From positions 1-64,000 of the forward strand of contig CAJYHL010000053.1 of assembly GCA_913774625.1 (NCBI GenBank): 64,000 nt of DNA, given 5' to 3'. Positions 40,675 to 50,972 of the stretch are shown piece by piece. Both the position numbers and the translations under genes were made by a program. Below the pieces are notes generated by a model. It searched no databases. It was given only the letters and a program-made list of their open reading frames with translations, and was not told the origin of the DNA. Source of the DNA: an uncultured Acidovorax sp. (lineage in GTDB: Bacteria; Pseudomonadota; Gammaproteobacteria; Burkholderiales; Burkholderiaceae_C). Every line of letters begins with the position of its first letter. Position 1 is the first letter of the stretch.

Positions 40675-41667
40675 TTAACGCTTGTCCAGGCCGGCAGGCG
40701 GCCAGTTCTCCAGCTTCATGCCCAGCGTCAAGCCGCGCGAAGCCAGGACTTCCTTGATCTCGTTGAGCGACTTGCGGCCCAGGTTCGGGGTCTTGAGCAG
40801 CTCGTTCTCGGTACGCTGGATCAGGTCGCCGATGTAGTAGATGTTTTCGGCCTTCAGGCAGTTGGCCGAACGCACCGTCAGTTCCAGCTCGTCCACAGGA
40901 CGCAGCAGGATCGGGTCGAACGTGGCGTTGCCGCGCGGGCCGGCCGGTGCGTCGAAGGCAGCCAGTTCGCCGCCTTCCAGCTGGGCGAAGACCGCCAGCT
41001 GCTCCACCAGGATCTTGGCCGAGGCGCGCACGGCGTCTTCAGCGGTGATCGCGCCGTTGGTCTCGATCTCGACGACCAGCTTGTCCAGGTCGGTGCGCTG
41101 CTCCACGCGGGCGCTCTCGACGGTGTAGCTGACGCGCTTGACCGGGGAGAAGGAGGCATCCAGCACGATGCGGCCGATCGACTTGGTCGATTCGTCGGCG
41201 AAGCGGCGCAGGTTGCCGGGCACGTAGCCGCGGCCCTTTTCCACCTTGATCTGCATGTCCAGCTTGCCGCCGGCAGACAGATGGGCGATCACGTGATCCG
41301 GGTTGACGATTTCCACGTCGTGCGGCGTCTGGATGTCGCGCGCGGTGACAACGCCTTCGCCATCCTTGCGCAGGCTGAGCGTGACCTCATCGCGGTTGTG
41401 GAGCTTGAACACCACGCCCTTGAGGTTCAGCAGGATGTTGACCACGTCTTCTTGAACGCCATCGATCGACGAGTACTCGTGAAGCACGCCCGCGATCGTG
41501 ACTTCCGTTGCTGCGTAACCCACCATGGACGAGAGCAGCACACGGCGAATGGCATTGCCCAGCGTGTGGCCGTAACCCCGCTCGAACGGCTCCAACGCGA
41601 CCTTGGCGCGGTTGTGGCCAAGCTGTTCGACATTGATTGCCTTGGGTTTCAGCAAATTGGTTTGCAT
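40675..41667 (-). CDS. rpoA: DNA-directed RNA polymerase subunit alpha
   Basis: [54 protein letters not shown]...[22 protein letters not shown]. Confidence 0.98.
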   Translation of the reverse strand: MQTNLLKPKAINVEQLGHNRAKVALEPFERGYGHTLGNAIRRVLLSSMVGYAATEVTIAGVLHEYSSIDGVQEDVVNILLNLKGVVFKLHNRDEVTLSLRKDGEGVVTARDIQTPHDVEIVNPDHVIAHLSAGGKLDMQIKVEKGRGYVPGNLRRFADESTKSIGRIVLDASFSPVKRVSYTVESARVEQRTDLDKLVVEIETNGAITAEDAVRASAKILVEQLAVFAQLEGGELAAFDAPAGPRGNATFDPILLRPVDELELTVRSANCLKAENIYYIGDLIQRTENELLKTPNLGRKSLNEIKEVLASRGLTLGMKLENWPPAGLDKR

Positions 41668-41781
41668 GCAGACTTCCTCTCAATACCCCCAGCTCGTTAC
41701 ACCGGTAAGGCTGTGAAGCGCCTGCACCGCGATGCCTCGCGGTGCAGGAACGGTTTTCTCGAAAACGTGGATCAGTGCGAA

Positions 41782-42405
41782 TTAACGCGAATACAGTTCG
41801 ACGATCAGCGATTCGTTGATGTCGGCACCGAATTCGTCGCGATCGGGCACCTTCTTGAAGACGCCTTCGGCCTTGTCGGCATTGACTTCCACCCAAGCCG
41901 GCATGCCGACTTGCTGGGCCAGCTGCAGGGCCTCGACCACGCGGGCCTGCTTCTTGGACTTTTCACGAACGGCGACGACGTCGCCGGTCTTGACCAGGTA
42001 GGACGCGATGTTGACGGACTGGCCGTTCACCGTGATGGCCTTGTGCGACACCAGCTGGCGCGCTTCGGCGCGCGTGGAGCCGAAGCCCATGCGGTAGACG
42101 ACGTTGTCCAGGCGCGATTCCAGCAGGAACAGCAGGTTGGCGCCGGTGTTGCCCTTGCGGCGGTCAGCGGCTTCGAAGTAGCGGCGGAACTGCTTTTCCA
42201 GCACGCCGTACATGCGCTTGACCTTCTGCTTTTCACGCAGCTGCAGACCGTAGTCGGAGGTGCGCTGGCCGGAGGTGCGGCCGTGCTGGCCGGGCTTGGA
42301 GTCAAACTTGGCCTTGTCCGCGATGGAGCGGCGTGCGCTCTTCAGGAACAGGTCGGTGCCTTCACGGCGGGAGAGTTTGGCCTTGGGGCCGAGGTAACGT
42401 GCCAC
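41782..42405 (-). CDS. rpsD: 30S ribosomal protein S4
   Basis: [42 protein letters not shown]. Confidence 0.98.
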   Translation of the reverse strand: MARYLGPKAKLSRREGTDLFLKSARRSIADKAKFDSKPGQHGRTSGQRTSDYGLQLREKQKVKRMYGVLEKQFRRYFEAADRRKGNTGANLLFLLESRLDNVVYRMGFGSTRAEARQLVSHKAITVNGQSVNIASYLVKTGDVVAVREKSKKQARVVEALQLAQQVGMPAWVEVNADKAEGVFKKVPDRDEFGADINESLIVELYSR

Positions 42406-42494
42406 TTGAGCTTCCTTGTGTCATCTTCCGCAACAGCATTGCGGGAGCCACCGCTGCGCTAGGCATGCGGTGGCGGTGGGCTTCAGAAAAAGAC

Positions 42495-42899
42495 TTAGAT
42501 GCGGCGGCGCTTCTGAGGGCGGCAGCCGTTGTGGGGAACCGGCGTCACGTCGGAGATGGACGTGATGCGGATACCCAGCGCGCCCAGGGCGCGCACCGAC
42601 GATTCGCGGCCAGGGCCCGGGCCCTTGATCTCGACGTCGAGGTTCTTGATACCTTGCTCGATCGCGGCGCGGCCGGCCACTTCGGAAGCCACCTGGGCTG
42701 CGAAGGGGGTCGACTTGCGCGAGCCCTTGAAGCCTTGGCCACCCGAAGAAGCCCACGACAGGGCGTTGCCCTGGCGATCGGTGATGGTGATGATGGTGTT
42801 GTTGAAGGAGGCATGCACGTGGGCGATGCCGTCCGACACGTTCTTGCGAACCTTTTTGCGAACACGCTGTGCAGCGTTATTGGCAGGAGACTTAGCCAT
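42495..42899 (-). CDS. rpsK: 30S ribosomal protein S11
   Basis: [48 protein letters not shown]. Confidence 0.98.
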   Translation of the reverse strand: MAKSPANNAAQRVRKKVRKNVSDGIAHVHASFNNTIITITDRQGNALSWASSGGQGFKGSRKSTPFAAQVASEVAGRAAIEQGIKNLDVEIKGPGPGRESSVRALGALGIRITSISDVTPVPHNGCRPQKRRRI

Positions 42900-42915
42900 A
42901 TTGATCTCTCAGTCT

Positions 42916-43281
42916 TTACTTCTTGAGTGCCGCTGCGCCCTTGCGCGGCCCCTTGCGGGTGCGGGCGTTGGTGCGCGTGCGCTGGCCGCGCATCGGCAGG
43001 CCGCGACGATGGCGGAAACCGCGATAGCAGCCGATGTCCATCAGGCGCTTGATGTTCATCGTCGTTTCGCGGCGCAGGTCGCCTTCGATGGTGAACTGAG
43101 CGATCTGATCGCGAATTTTTTCCAGGTCGCCGTCCGTCAGATCCTTGATCTTCTTGGAATAAGCGATGTCGCATGCTTCGCAGATCTTGCGAGCACGGGT
43201 GCGACCGATGCCATAGATGGCGGTCAAGCCGATTTCAGCATGCTGATGCGGCGGGATGTTGATGCCAGCGATACGTGCCAT
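42916..43281 (-). CDS. rpsM: 30S ribosomal protein S13
   Basis: [39 protein letters not shown]. Confidence 0.98.
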   Translation of the reverse strand: MARIAGINIPPHQHAEIGLTAIYGIGRTRARKICEACDIAYSKKIKDLTDGDLEKIRDQIAQFTIEGDLRRETTMNIKRLMDIGCYRGFRHRRGLPMRGQRTRTNARTRKGPRKGAAALKK

Positions 43282-43304
43282 GTGCGTCCTCTAATACTTT
43301 CCAA

Positions 43305-43418
43305 TCAACCCTGGCGCTGCTTGTGACGCAGATCCGTGCAGATCACGCGCACCACACCCTTGCGGCGGATGATCTTGCAGTTGCGGCAGATTTTCTTGAC
43401 CGAAGCCGAAACTCTCAT
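43305..43418 (-). CDS. rpmJ: 50S ribosomal protein L36 (37 aa; absent from supplied ORF track)
   Basis: Minus strand translates [44 protein letters not shown] upstream; C+ zinc-binding form. Confidence 0.97.
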   Translation of the reverse strand: MRVSASVKKICRNCKIIRRKGVVRVICTDLRHKQRQG

Positions 43419-43570
43419 TTCATTCTCCTAAAACTTGCCTTACGTTCCGGCCACAGCGCGGAACACAAAATTTCGTGCCCGCGAAGATCGAAGGCATCCA
43501 TTAACCGTAACTTGCCCAGGCGAACCCGCGACTATAGCGCAGTTACCCGAAACTGCCCAGAGCCAGGGGC

Positions 43571-44884
43571 TCAAGGCGTCGCTTTGAAGTTCGCCTTTTT
43601 GAGGAGCGATTCGTACTGCTGCGACATCATGTAGTTCTGAACCTGGGCCATGAAGTCCATGGTCACAACCACGATGATCAGGAGCGACGTGCCACCGAAA
43701 TAGAACGGAACGTTGTATTTCAGGATCAGGAACTCCGGCAGCAGGCAGACGAACGTGATGTACACGGCGCCCGCCAGCGTGAGGCGAACCAGAATCTTGT
43801 CGATGTAGCGGGCGGTCTGCTCGCCAGGACGGATCCCGGGAATGAACGCACCACTCTTCTTCAGGTTGTCGGCGGTCTCGCGGCTGTTGAACACGAGCGC
43901 CGTGTAGAAGAAGCAGAAGAACACGATGGCCGCAGCGTAGAACATCACGTAGACCGGCTGACCGGGGGTCAGGGCGCTCGAGATGTCGCGCAGCCAGCGC
44001 ATGGACTCGCCAGCGCTGAACCAGTTCACCACCGTGGCCGGCAGCAGGATGATCGACGACGCGAAGATCGGCGGGATCACGCCGGCCATGTTCAGCTTCA
44101 GGGGCAGGTGGGACGACTGGCCGCCGTACACCTTGTTGCCGACCTGACGCCGTGCGTAGTTGACCAGGATCTTGCGCTGGCCGCGTTCCACGAAGACGAC
44201 GAAGTACGTGACCAGGGCCACCACCAGCACGATGAAGATGGCAGCCAGGATGCTCATGGCACCCGTGCGCACCAGCTCCAGCAGCCCGCCGATCGAGCTG
44301 GGCAGACCTGCGGCGATGCCGCCGAAGATCAGGATCGAGATCCCGTTGCCCAGGCCACGCTCGGTAATCTGCTCGCCCAGCCACATCAGGAACATGGTCC
44401 CGGCGGTCAGGCTCACGACGGTGGTGAGGCGGAAGCCGAAGCCCGGGCTCAGCACCAGGCCGGCGGAGCTCTCCAGCGCCACGGCGATGCCGAGGGACTG
44501 GAAGATCGCGAGGCCCAGCGTGCCGTAGCGCGTGTACTGCGTGATCTTGCGGCGGCCGGCTTCACCTTCCTTCTTCAACTGCTCGAAGCTCGGGACGACG
44601 TAGGTCATCAGCTGCATGATGATCGATGCCGAGATGTACGGCATGATCCCCAGCGCGAACACCGTGAAGCGCGAGAGCGCCCCACCCGAGAACATGTTGA
44701 ACAGGTTCAGGATGCCGCCTTGGTGGCCACTGAACAGCTGCTGCAGCTGCGCCGGATCGATGCCCGGCACCGGGATATGGGCCCCGATGCGGTAAACGAT
44801 CAGCGCCAGCAGCAGAAAAACCAGACGGCGACGCAAGTCGCCGAACTTGCCGGTTTTCGCAATTTGAGCTGCGTTCGTAGCCAC
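43571..44884 (-). CDS. secY: Preprotein translocase subunit SecY
   Basis: [30 protein letters not shown]...[11 protein letters not shown]...[47 protein letters not shown]. Confidence 0.98.
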   Translation of the reverse strand: MATNAAQIAKTGKFGDLRRRLVFLLLALIVYRIGAHIPVPGIDPAQLQQLFSGHQGGILNLFNMFSGGALSRFTVFALGIMPYISASIIMQLMTYVVPSFEQLKKEGEAGRRKITQYTRYGTLGLAIFQSLGIAVALESSAGLVLSPGFGFRLTTVVSLTAGTMFLMWLGEQITERGLGNGISILIFGGIAAGLPSSIGGLLELVRTGAMSILAAIFIVLVVALVTYFVVFVERGQRKILVNYARRQVGNKVYGGQSSHLPLKLNMAGVIPPIFASSIILLPATVVNWFSAGESMRWLRDISSALTPGQPVYVMFYAAAIVFFCFFYTALVFNSRETADNLKKSGAFIPGIRPGEQTARYIDKILVRLTLAGAVYITFVCLLPEFLILKYNVPFYFGGTSLLIIVVVTMDFMAQVQNYMMSQQYESLLKKANFKATP

Positions 44885-44907
44885 TGATGCCTTCCTTCAG
44901 AACCGGA

Positions 44908-45339
44908 TCAGGCCAGGCTGCCGCCGGCAGCCTCGATGGCGGCCTTCGCAGCGGCGGTCGCGCCGATGCCCGTCAGCTTCACAGCCTTGGTCAGCGAACC
45001 GCTGTTGATCACCTTCACGACCTTGGCGCGCTGGCCCACCAGACCAGCGGTCTTCAGAGCCAGCAGATCGACTTCGGCGAGTTCCAGCTTTTCCAGGGCG
45101 GCCAGCGTCACTTCTGCATTGAACTTCAGCAGATGCGACTTGAAGCCACGCTTGGGCAGACGGCGCTGCAGAGGCATTTGACCGCCTTCGAAGCCCACCT
45201 TGTGGTAGCCACCCGAACGCGACTTCTGACCCTTGTGACCGCGACCGGCGGTCTTGCCCAGGCCGGAGCCGATACCACGGCCGACGCGGCGCTTGGCGTG
45301 CTTGGCTCCGTCTGCGGGCTTGATGCTATTGAGTTCCAT
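44908..45339 (-). CDS. rplO: 50S ribosomal protein L15
   Basis: [44 protein letters not shown]. Confidence 0.97.
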   Translation of the reverse strand: MELNSIKPADGAKHAKRRVGRGIGSGLGKTAGRGHKGQKSRSGGYHKVGFEGGQMPLQRRLPKRGFKSHLLKFNAEVTLAALEKLELAEVDLLALKTAGLVGQRAKVVKVINSGSLTKAVKLTGIGATAAAKAAIEAAGGSLA

Positions 45340-45349
45340 CATCAACCTC

Positions 45350-45532
45350 TCAGAGGACCTTGACCAGATAGCTGATCTTGTTAATCATGCCGCGCACTTC
45401 GGGGCTGTCCTTCAGCTCGCTGATGCTGTTCAGCTTGCGCAGGCCCAGTCCGCGCACGGTGGCACGGTGCGATTCCTTGGTGCCGATAGGGCTGCGCACC
45501 AGTTGAATCTTGACGGTTTGTTGCGTAGTCAT
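45350..45532 (-). CDS. rpmD: 50S ribosomal protein L30
   Basis: [53 protein letters not shown]. Confidence 0.97.
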   Translation of the reverse strand: MTTQQTVKIQLVRSPIGTKESHRATVRGLGLRKLNSISELKDSPEVRGMINKISYLVKVL

Positions 45533-45546
45533 TTGCAAAGCTCCGT

Positions 45547-46065
45547 TCAGGCGAAGATGTCTTCGACCGACTTGCCGCGCTTGGCTGCCACTTCCGCGGG
45601 GGTCGTGGAATTCGCCAGCGCGTCGAACGTGGCGCGGACCATGTTGTAGGGGTTGGAGGAACCATGGCTCTTGGCCACGATGTCCGTCACGCCCAGCACT
45701 TCGAACACGGCACGCATCGGGCCGCCGGCGATGATGCCGGTACCCTTGGGAGCCGGAGCCATCATCACCACGGCAGCGCCGTGGTGGCCCGTCACGTTGT
45801 GGTGGATGGTGCCGTTCTTCAGCGACACCTTCACCATGTTGCGGCGGGCTTCTTCCATGGCCTTCTGCACGGCAGCAGGCACTTCCTTGGACTTGCCCTT
45901 GCCCATGCCCACGCGGCCGTCACCGTCGCCGACCACGGTCAGTGCAGCGAAACCGAGGATACGGCCGCCCTTCACGACTTTGGTCACGCGGTTGACCGCG
46001 ATCATTTTTTCGCGCAGACCGTCGTCCTGACCTTCGCTCTGCACTTTGGGTTGAAATTTAGCCAT
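45547..46065 (-). CDS. rpsE: 30S ribosomal protein S5
   Basis: [61 protein letters not shown]. Confidence 0.98.
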   Translation of the reverse strand: MAKFQPKVQSEGQDDGLREKMIAVNRVTKVVKGGRILGFAALTVVGDGDGRVGMGKGKSKEVPAAVQKAMEEARRNMVKVSLKNGTIHHNVTGHHGAAVVMMAPAPKGTGIIAGGPMRAVFEVLGVTDIVAKSHGSSNPYNMVRATFDALANSTTPAEVAAKRGKSVEDIFA

Positions 46066-46082
46066 TTTGTATTTCGCTCCGC

Positions 46083-46448
46083 TTAGAACTGCAGGCCGGC
46101 TTCACGTGCGGCGTCGGCCAGAGCCTTGACGCGGCCGTGATAGGCAAAGCCTGCACGATCGAATGCAACCTTCTCGATGCCGGCGGCCTTCGCCTTTTCA
46201 GCGATGCGCTTGCCGATGGCCTGGGCTGCGGCGGCATTGCCACCCTTGCCGGAGCCGCCGAGTTCCTTGCGCACATCGGCCTCGGCCGTGGAAGCGCTGG
46301 CCAGCACCTTGGTGCCGTCGCCGGAAATCACGCTGGCGTAGATGTGGAGGTTCGTACGGTTCACCGTCAGACGCGCCACGCCTTGCTGTGCAATGCGGAT
46401 GCGGGTCTGGCGGGCACGACGAAGACGCTGCTCTTTCTTGGTCAACAT
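46083..46448 (-). CDS. rplR: 50S ribosomal protein L18
   Basis: [54 protein letters not shown]. Confidence 0.98.
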   Translation of the reverse strand: MLTKKEQRLRRARQTRIRIAQQGVARLTVNRTNLHIYASVISGDGTKVLASASTAEADVRKELGGSGKGGNAAAAQAIGKRIAEKAKAAGIEKVAFDRAGFAYHGRVKALADAAREAGLQF

Positions 46449-46459
46449 GTTGCAGCTCC

Positions 46460-46993
46460 TTATTTCTTCTTGGTCTCTTTGATCGTGACTTTTTCGTCCG
46501 CATAGCGGATGCCCTTGCCCTTGTAGGGCTCGGGAGGACGAACGGCACGGATCTCAGCAGCCAATTGGCCGACGCGCTGGCGGTCGGCACCCTTGATCAC
46601 GATTTCGGTCGGGGTCGGGGTGGCGACGGTGATGCCAGCGGGCATTTCGAAGTTCACGGGGTGCGAGTAGCCGACGTTCAGGTTCAGCTTGGCGCCCGAA
46701 GCCGCCGCCTTGTAACCCACACCGATCAGGCTCAGCTTCTTCTCGAAGCCCTTGCTCACGCCCACGACCATGTTGTTCACCAGCTGACGGATGGTGCCGC
46801 TCATGGCGTTGGCTTCGCGGGAATCATTGGCAGGCTCGAAGCCGAGCTTGCCTTCTTTGTTGGACACTTTGACCAGGGCGTTCTGGGTCAGCGACAGCGT
46901 GCCACCCGAACCCTTCACGCTGATCTGGTCGCCATTGATGGACACATCCACGCCAGCGGGGATGGTCACCGGCATTTTTCCTACGCGGGACAT
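46460..46993 (-). CDS. rplF: 50S ribosomal protein L6
   Basis: [37 protein letters not shown]...[14 protein letters not shown]. Confidence 0.98.
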   Translation of the reverse strand: MSRVGKMPVTIPAGVDVSINGDQISVKGSGGTLSLTQNALVKVSNKEGKLGFEPANDSREANAMSGTIRQLVNNMVVGVSKGFEKKLSLIGVGYKAAASGAKLNLNVGYSHPVNFEMPAGITVATPTPTEIVIKGADRQRVGQLAAEIRAVRPPEPYKGKGIRYADEKVTIKETKKK

Positions 46994-47017
46994 TTCAGTT
47001 TCTCCTCGATGCCACGG

Positions 47018-47413
47018 TTAAGCGACGTAGCAGAGCACTTCGCCGCCGACGCCGGTGGCACGTGCCTTGCGATCCGTCATCACGCCCTTGGGGGTGGTGA
47101 CGATGGCAACGCCCAGGCCGTTCATGACCTGGGGGATGGAGTCGCGGCCCTTGTACACGCGCAGGCCGGGGCGGCTCACGCGCTCGATGCGCTCGATCAC
47201 CGGACGGCCGGCGTAGTACTTCAGTGCGATTTCAAGTTCGGACTTGTTGCCGTCGGTCTTCACTTCGAAGCCGTCGATGTAACCCTCGTCCTTCAGCACT
47301 TGCGCGATGGCGATCTTCACCTTGGAAGAAGGCACCAGCACGGTGGCTTTGGACACCATCTGCGCGTTACGGATGCGGGTCAGCAAGTCAGCGATGGGAT
47401 CACTCATGCTCAT
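47018..47413 (-). CDS. rpsH: 30S ribosomal protein S8
   Basis: [44 protein letters not shown]. Confidence 0.98.
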   Translation of the reverse strand: MSMSDPIADLLTRIRNAQMVSKATVLVPSSKVKIAIAQVLKDEGYIDGFEVKTDGNKSELEIALKYYAGRPVIERIERVSRPGLRVYKGRDSIPQVMNGLGVAIVTTPKGVMTDRKARATGVGGEVLCYVA

Positions 47414-47433
47414 GTTGTATCTCTCCTGCCTGC

Positions 47434-47739
47434 TTACCAGCTGGCCTTGGTGACACCAGGGATGTCGCCGGCAAATGCCAGTTCACGGATCTTCGCGCGG
47501 GCCAGACCGAACTGGCGGAACGTGCCGCGGGGACGACCGGTGATTTCGCAACGATTGCGTTGGCGCGTGGGGTTGGCGTTGCGGGGGAGCTTCTGCAGGC
47601 CCAGGCGGGCTGCATCACGCTCTTCTTCGCTACGCTTGGCGTCGCCGGCGATAGCCTTCAGCTCGGCATACTTGGCGGCGTACTTGGCGGCCAGTTTTTC
47701 GCGCTTCAGTTCGCGCTGGATCAAAGCTACTTTAGCCAT
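47434..47739 (-). CDS. rpsN: 30S ribosomal protein S14
   Basis: [33 protein letters not shown]...[42 protein letters not shown]. Confidence 0.98.
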   Translation of the reverse strand: MAKVALIQRELKREKLAAKYAAKYAELKAIAGDAKRSEEERDAARLGLQKLPRNANPTRQRNRCEITGRPRGTFRQFGLARAKIRELAFAGDIPGVTKASW

Positions 47740-47747
47740 ACGCTGCC

Positions 47748-48287
47748 TCAGTTCTTGAAGGGGAAACGGAAGCCGGCGAGAAGCGCCTTGGCTTCTTCGT
47801 CCGTCTTGGCCGTCGTGGTGATGCTGATATTGAGACCGCGCAAGGCATCGACCTTGTCGTACTCGATTTCAGGGAAGATGATCTGTTCTTTGACGCCGAT
47901 GTTGTAATTGCCACGGCCGTCGAAAGCGCGGCCGGAGATACCACGGAAGTCACGGACGCGGGGCAGGGCCACGGTCACAAAACGGTCCAGGAATTCGTAC
48001 ATCTGGACGCCACGCAGGGTGACCATGCAGCCGATAGCCTGGCCTTCGCGGATCTTGAAACCGGCGATAGCCTTCTTGGCCTTGGTGACCACGGGCTTCT
48101 GGCCGGCGATCTTCGTCAGGTCGGCCACGGCGTTGTCCATGACCTTCTTGTCGGAAACAGCTTCGCTCACACCCATGTTCAGGGTGATCTTCGTCAGACG
48201 AGGGACTTCCATCGACGACGTGTAGCCGAACTGCTTGGTGAGTTCGGGAACGATCTTTTCGCGGTAGTGTTGTTGCAGTCGTGCCAT
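47748..48287 (-). CDS. rplE: 50S ribosomal protein L5
   Basis: [47 protein letters not shown]. Confidence 0.98.
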   Translation of the reverse strand: MARLQQHYREKIVPELTKQFGYTSSMEVPRLTKITLNMGVSEAVSDKKVMDNAVADLTKIAGQKPVVTKAKKAIAGFKIREGQAIGCMVTLRGVQMYEFLDRFVTVALPRVRDFRGISGRAFDGRGNYNIGVKEQIIFPEIEYDKVDALRGLNISITTTAKTDEEAKALLAGFRFPFKN

Positions 48288-48296
48288 GTTGACTCC

Positions 48297-48617
48297 TTAC
48301 GCCGCCTTGATTTCAGCGCCGCTGGACTTGAACACGCGAACGCGCGAACCATCCGCTTGCACCTTGATGCCAACGCGATCGGCCTTGCCGGTTGCCGCAT
48401 TGAAGATGGCCACATTCGATTGATGGATAGGCATGGACTTTTCCACGATGCCGCCGGTCGAGCCCTTCATGGGGTTCGGCTTGACGTGCTTCTTGACCGT
48501 GTTGATGCCTTCGATGACCAGATGGGAGTCATCATGGCGCAGCGTCACAGTGCCGCGCTTGCCCTTGTCGCGCCCGGTGAGCACGATCACTTCATCGCCC
48601 TTGCGAATCTTGTTCAT
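48297..48617 (-). CDS. rplX: 50S ribosomal protein L24
   Basis: [49 protein letters not shown]. Confidence 0.98.
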   Translation of the reverse strand: MNKIRKGDEVIVLTGRDKGKRGTVTLRHDDSHLVIEGINTVKKHVKPNPMKGSTGGIVEKSMPIHQSNVAIFNAATGKADRVGIKVQADGSRVRVFKSSGAEIKAA

Positions 48618-48626
48618 GGCGAGTCC

Positions 48627-48995
48627 TCAGAGAACTTCGGGAGCCAGGGACACGATCTTCATGAACCGCTCGGTACGCAGTTCACGCGTCACGGGGCCAA
48701 AGATGCGGGTGCCGATGGGCTCCAGCTTTGCATTCAGCAACACTGCTGCGTTGCCGTCGAATTTGACGAGCGAGCCGTCGCCGCGGCGAATGCCCTTCGC
48801 CGTGCGCACCACCACTGCACTGTAGACCTCGCCTTTTTTGACGCGGCCACGGGGAGCGGCTTCTTTCACGCTGACCTTGATGATGTCGCCCACGCTGGCG
48901 TAGCGACGCTTGGAGCCCCCCAGCACCTTGATGCACAGGACGGACTTCGCGCCGGTGTTATCGGCGACGTCTAACCGGGTTTCTGTCTGGATCAT
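48627..48995 (-). CDS. rplN: 50S ribosomal protein L14
   Basis: [50 protein letters not shown]; start trimmed from the 160-aa ORF. Confidence 0.98.
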   Translation of the reverse strand: MIQTETRLDVADNTGAKSVLCIKVLGGSKRRYASVGDIIKVSVKEAAPRGRVKKGEVYSAVVVRTAKGIRRGDGSLVKFDGNAAVLLNAKLEPIGTRIFGPVTRELRTERFMKIVSLAPEVL

Positions 48996-49160
48996 TTCAA
49001 TATTCCCAACTTGCACCAGAGGATCGCCAGCCCCAGAGAACTTCTCAAGGGCTGAAATCAGCCAGTCAGTCTTGGGCCCGTCGTCCATGCCGCAAACCAT
49101 TTGCGACACTTCCGTCTGGGCAGAAACTCCGCGCGAAGAGGTTTTTGCGCGAAGCCCGCG

Positions 49161-49189
49161 ATTATTTCAAAAGCGGGGCGGCGCGTCAA
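49161..49189 (-). promoter_or_regulatory. Sigma70-type promoter for the rplN (spc-alpha) operon
   Basis: Minus strand TTGACG-17 bp-AATAAT; -35 lies 9 bp past the glpD stop; roughly 160-nt leader to the rplN ATG. Confidence 0.75.
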
Positions 49190-49197
49190 GCGCCTTT

Positions 49198-50796
49198 TCA
49201 GAGAGGCAGCTCGGCGTACTGTTGCGCCAATGCCAGGAAAGGCTGCAGCTGCGGGTCGATGCCCAGCTCTTCGCGCAGCAGCGCCGCCACGGCGGGCGCC
49301 AGAGCCGCCGCCTGGCGGGCATCCAGGAACAGCAGGCGGGAGCGGCGTGCCAGCACATCCTCGACGGTGCGGGCGTATTCGTGGCGGGCCGCGAAGCGCA
49401 CCATGGCCTCGGTGAGCCCGGGCGCCAGCTCGATACCGGCGCCGGGCAGCGCTGCGACCACCGGAGCTTCGGTGCCATAGGAATGGAGGCCCTGGGCATC
49501 GCAGAGCCGCTGCGGCACGGCCGCGGCAGGAGCGCCCACCACAGGCAGGTCGCTGGTGCGCGACGCCGCACGCGGAGCGAGCAATCCGTCGGCGACGCAT
49601 TTCTGCAACACGTCTTCGGCCATGGCCCGATAGGTGGTCCATTTGCCGCCCGTGACGGTGACCAGGCCGCTGCGGCCCACGGCCACCGTGTGTTCGCGGC
49701 TGATGGCCTTGGTGTTGCCGGCGTCTTCGTCCTGAGGCTTGACCAGGGGGCGCAGGCCGACCCAGATGCTGCGCACGTCGGCCGCCGTGGGGGCCCGGCT
49801 CAGGTAGCGCGCCGATTCGCCCAGGATGAAGGCGACCTCCTCGGGCAATGCCAGGGGCTCGCGCGCCAGGTCGTGGCGCGGGCTGTCGGTGGTGCCCAGG
49901 ATGAGCTTGCCCAGCCAGGGCACGGCGAAAAGCACCCGGCCGTCGGCCGTCTTGGGGACCATCAGCGCGTGGTCCGAGGGGAGGAAGTCGCGGTCCACCA
50001 CGATGTGGACGCCCTGGCTGGGCGCCACCATGGGCCGCACCGGGTTGCCGGTGGCCTCGCCGTCCTGCTGGCGCAGGCCGTCCACCCAGACCCCGGTGGC
50101 ATTCACCACGCAGGCGGCGCGGATCTCGAAGCGCCGGCCGGTCTCGGCATCTTCGCAGACCAGGCCGGCCACCTTGCCGGCTTCGTGGATCAGTTCGCGG
50201 GCCGGGCAGTAGTTGACCAGCAGCGCGCCATGGGCGGCGGCGGTGCGCGCCAGCGCCAGCGCCAGGCGGGCATCGTCGAACTGGCCATCCCAGTACTTGA
50301 CGCCGCCCTTGAGGCCTTCGGGCCGGGCGGTGGGCAGGCAGCGCAGCGCCTCTGCGCGGCCCAGGAACTCGGTGGCGCCCAGGCCGGCCTTGCCTGCCAG
50401 GGCGTCGTACATCTTCAGGCCGACGCCGTAGAACGGCGTTTCCCAGAACTTGTAGGAAGGCATGACGAAAGCCAGCGGCTGCGCCAGATGGGGCGCGTTG
50501 TGCAGCAGCGTCGTGCGTTCGTGCAGGGCTTCGCGGACCAGGGCGATGTTGCCCTGGGCCAGATAACGCACCCCGCCGTGGACCAGTTTGGTGGCGCGCG
50601 ACGAGGTGCCCTTGGCAAAGTCATGCGATTCGACCAGCACCACCCGGTAGCCGCGCACCGCAGCGTCCAGCGCCACGCCCAGCCCGGTGGCGCCGCCACC
50701 GATCACCGCCAGGTCGTAGGTGCCCGGCTGGGCCAGCCGATCGAGCAGATCGGCACGGAGCGTGGGAAGGGGAGCGGCAGCGGAATCGGTGGTCAT
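49198..50796 (-). CDS. glpD: FAD-dependent glycerol-3-phosphate dehydrogenase
   Basis: YDLAVIGGGATGLGVALDAAVRGYRVVLVESHDFAKGTSSRATKLVHGGVRYL. Confidence 0.97.
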   Translation of the reverse strand: MTTDSAAAPLPTLRADLLDRLAQPGTYDLAVIGGGATGLGVALDAAVRGYRVVLVESHDFAKGTSSRATKLVHGGVRYLAQGNIALVREALHERTTLLHNAPHLAQPLAFVMPSYKFWETPFYGVGLKMYDALAGKAGLGATEFLGRAEALRCLPTARPEGLKGGVKYWDGQFDDARLALALARTAAAHGALLVNYCPARELIHEAGKVAGLVCEDAETGRRFEIRAACVVNATGVWVDGLRQQDGEATGNPVRPMVAPSQGVHIVVDRDFLPSDHALMVPKTADGRVLFAVPWLGKLILGTTDSPRHDLAREPLALPEEVAFILGESARYLSRAPTAADVRSIWVGLRPLVKPQDEDAGNTKAISREHTVAVGRSGLVTVTGGKWTTYRAMAEDVLQKCVADGLLAPRAASRTSDLPVVGAPAAAVPQRLCDAQGLHSYGTEAPVVAALPGAGIELAPGLTEAMVRFAARHEYARTVEDVLARRSRLLFLDARQAAALAPAVAALLREELGIDPQLQPFLALAQQYAELPL

Positions 50797-50827
50797 GGGA
50801 TGGGATTGTCCATTGGTCTCGGGGATG

Positions 50828-50847
50828 ATTAAGGGTAAACCCTTAAT
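50828..50847. promoter_or_regulatory. Perfect 9-bp inverted repeat upstream of glpD, candidate GlpR operator
   Basis: ATTAAGGGT-AA-ACCCTTAAT; the half-site sequence recurs in the glpS-glpR divergent region. Confidence 0.55.
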
Positions 50848-50972
50848 TCCTGGGATCCTGACGCGCCCTCCGCCAGGAGGCTGCGGGCGGCGACGGAGCC
50901 CGCAGCGCAGCGGGCACGGAGAGGGCGGCGCCCTGCGCCGGCCCTGCCCCGCCCCTTTGCATGGCTCCGCGC

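Noticed and set aside
40184-49110. Unusual gene content in the ribosomal cluster
   Set aside because: Gene order rplN-rplX-rplE-rpsN-rpsH-rplF-rplR-rpsE-rpmD-rplO-secY-rpmJ-rpsM-rpsK-rpsD-rpoA-rplQ is standard apart from the infA gap and the broken S10 junction reported above.
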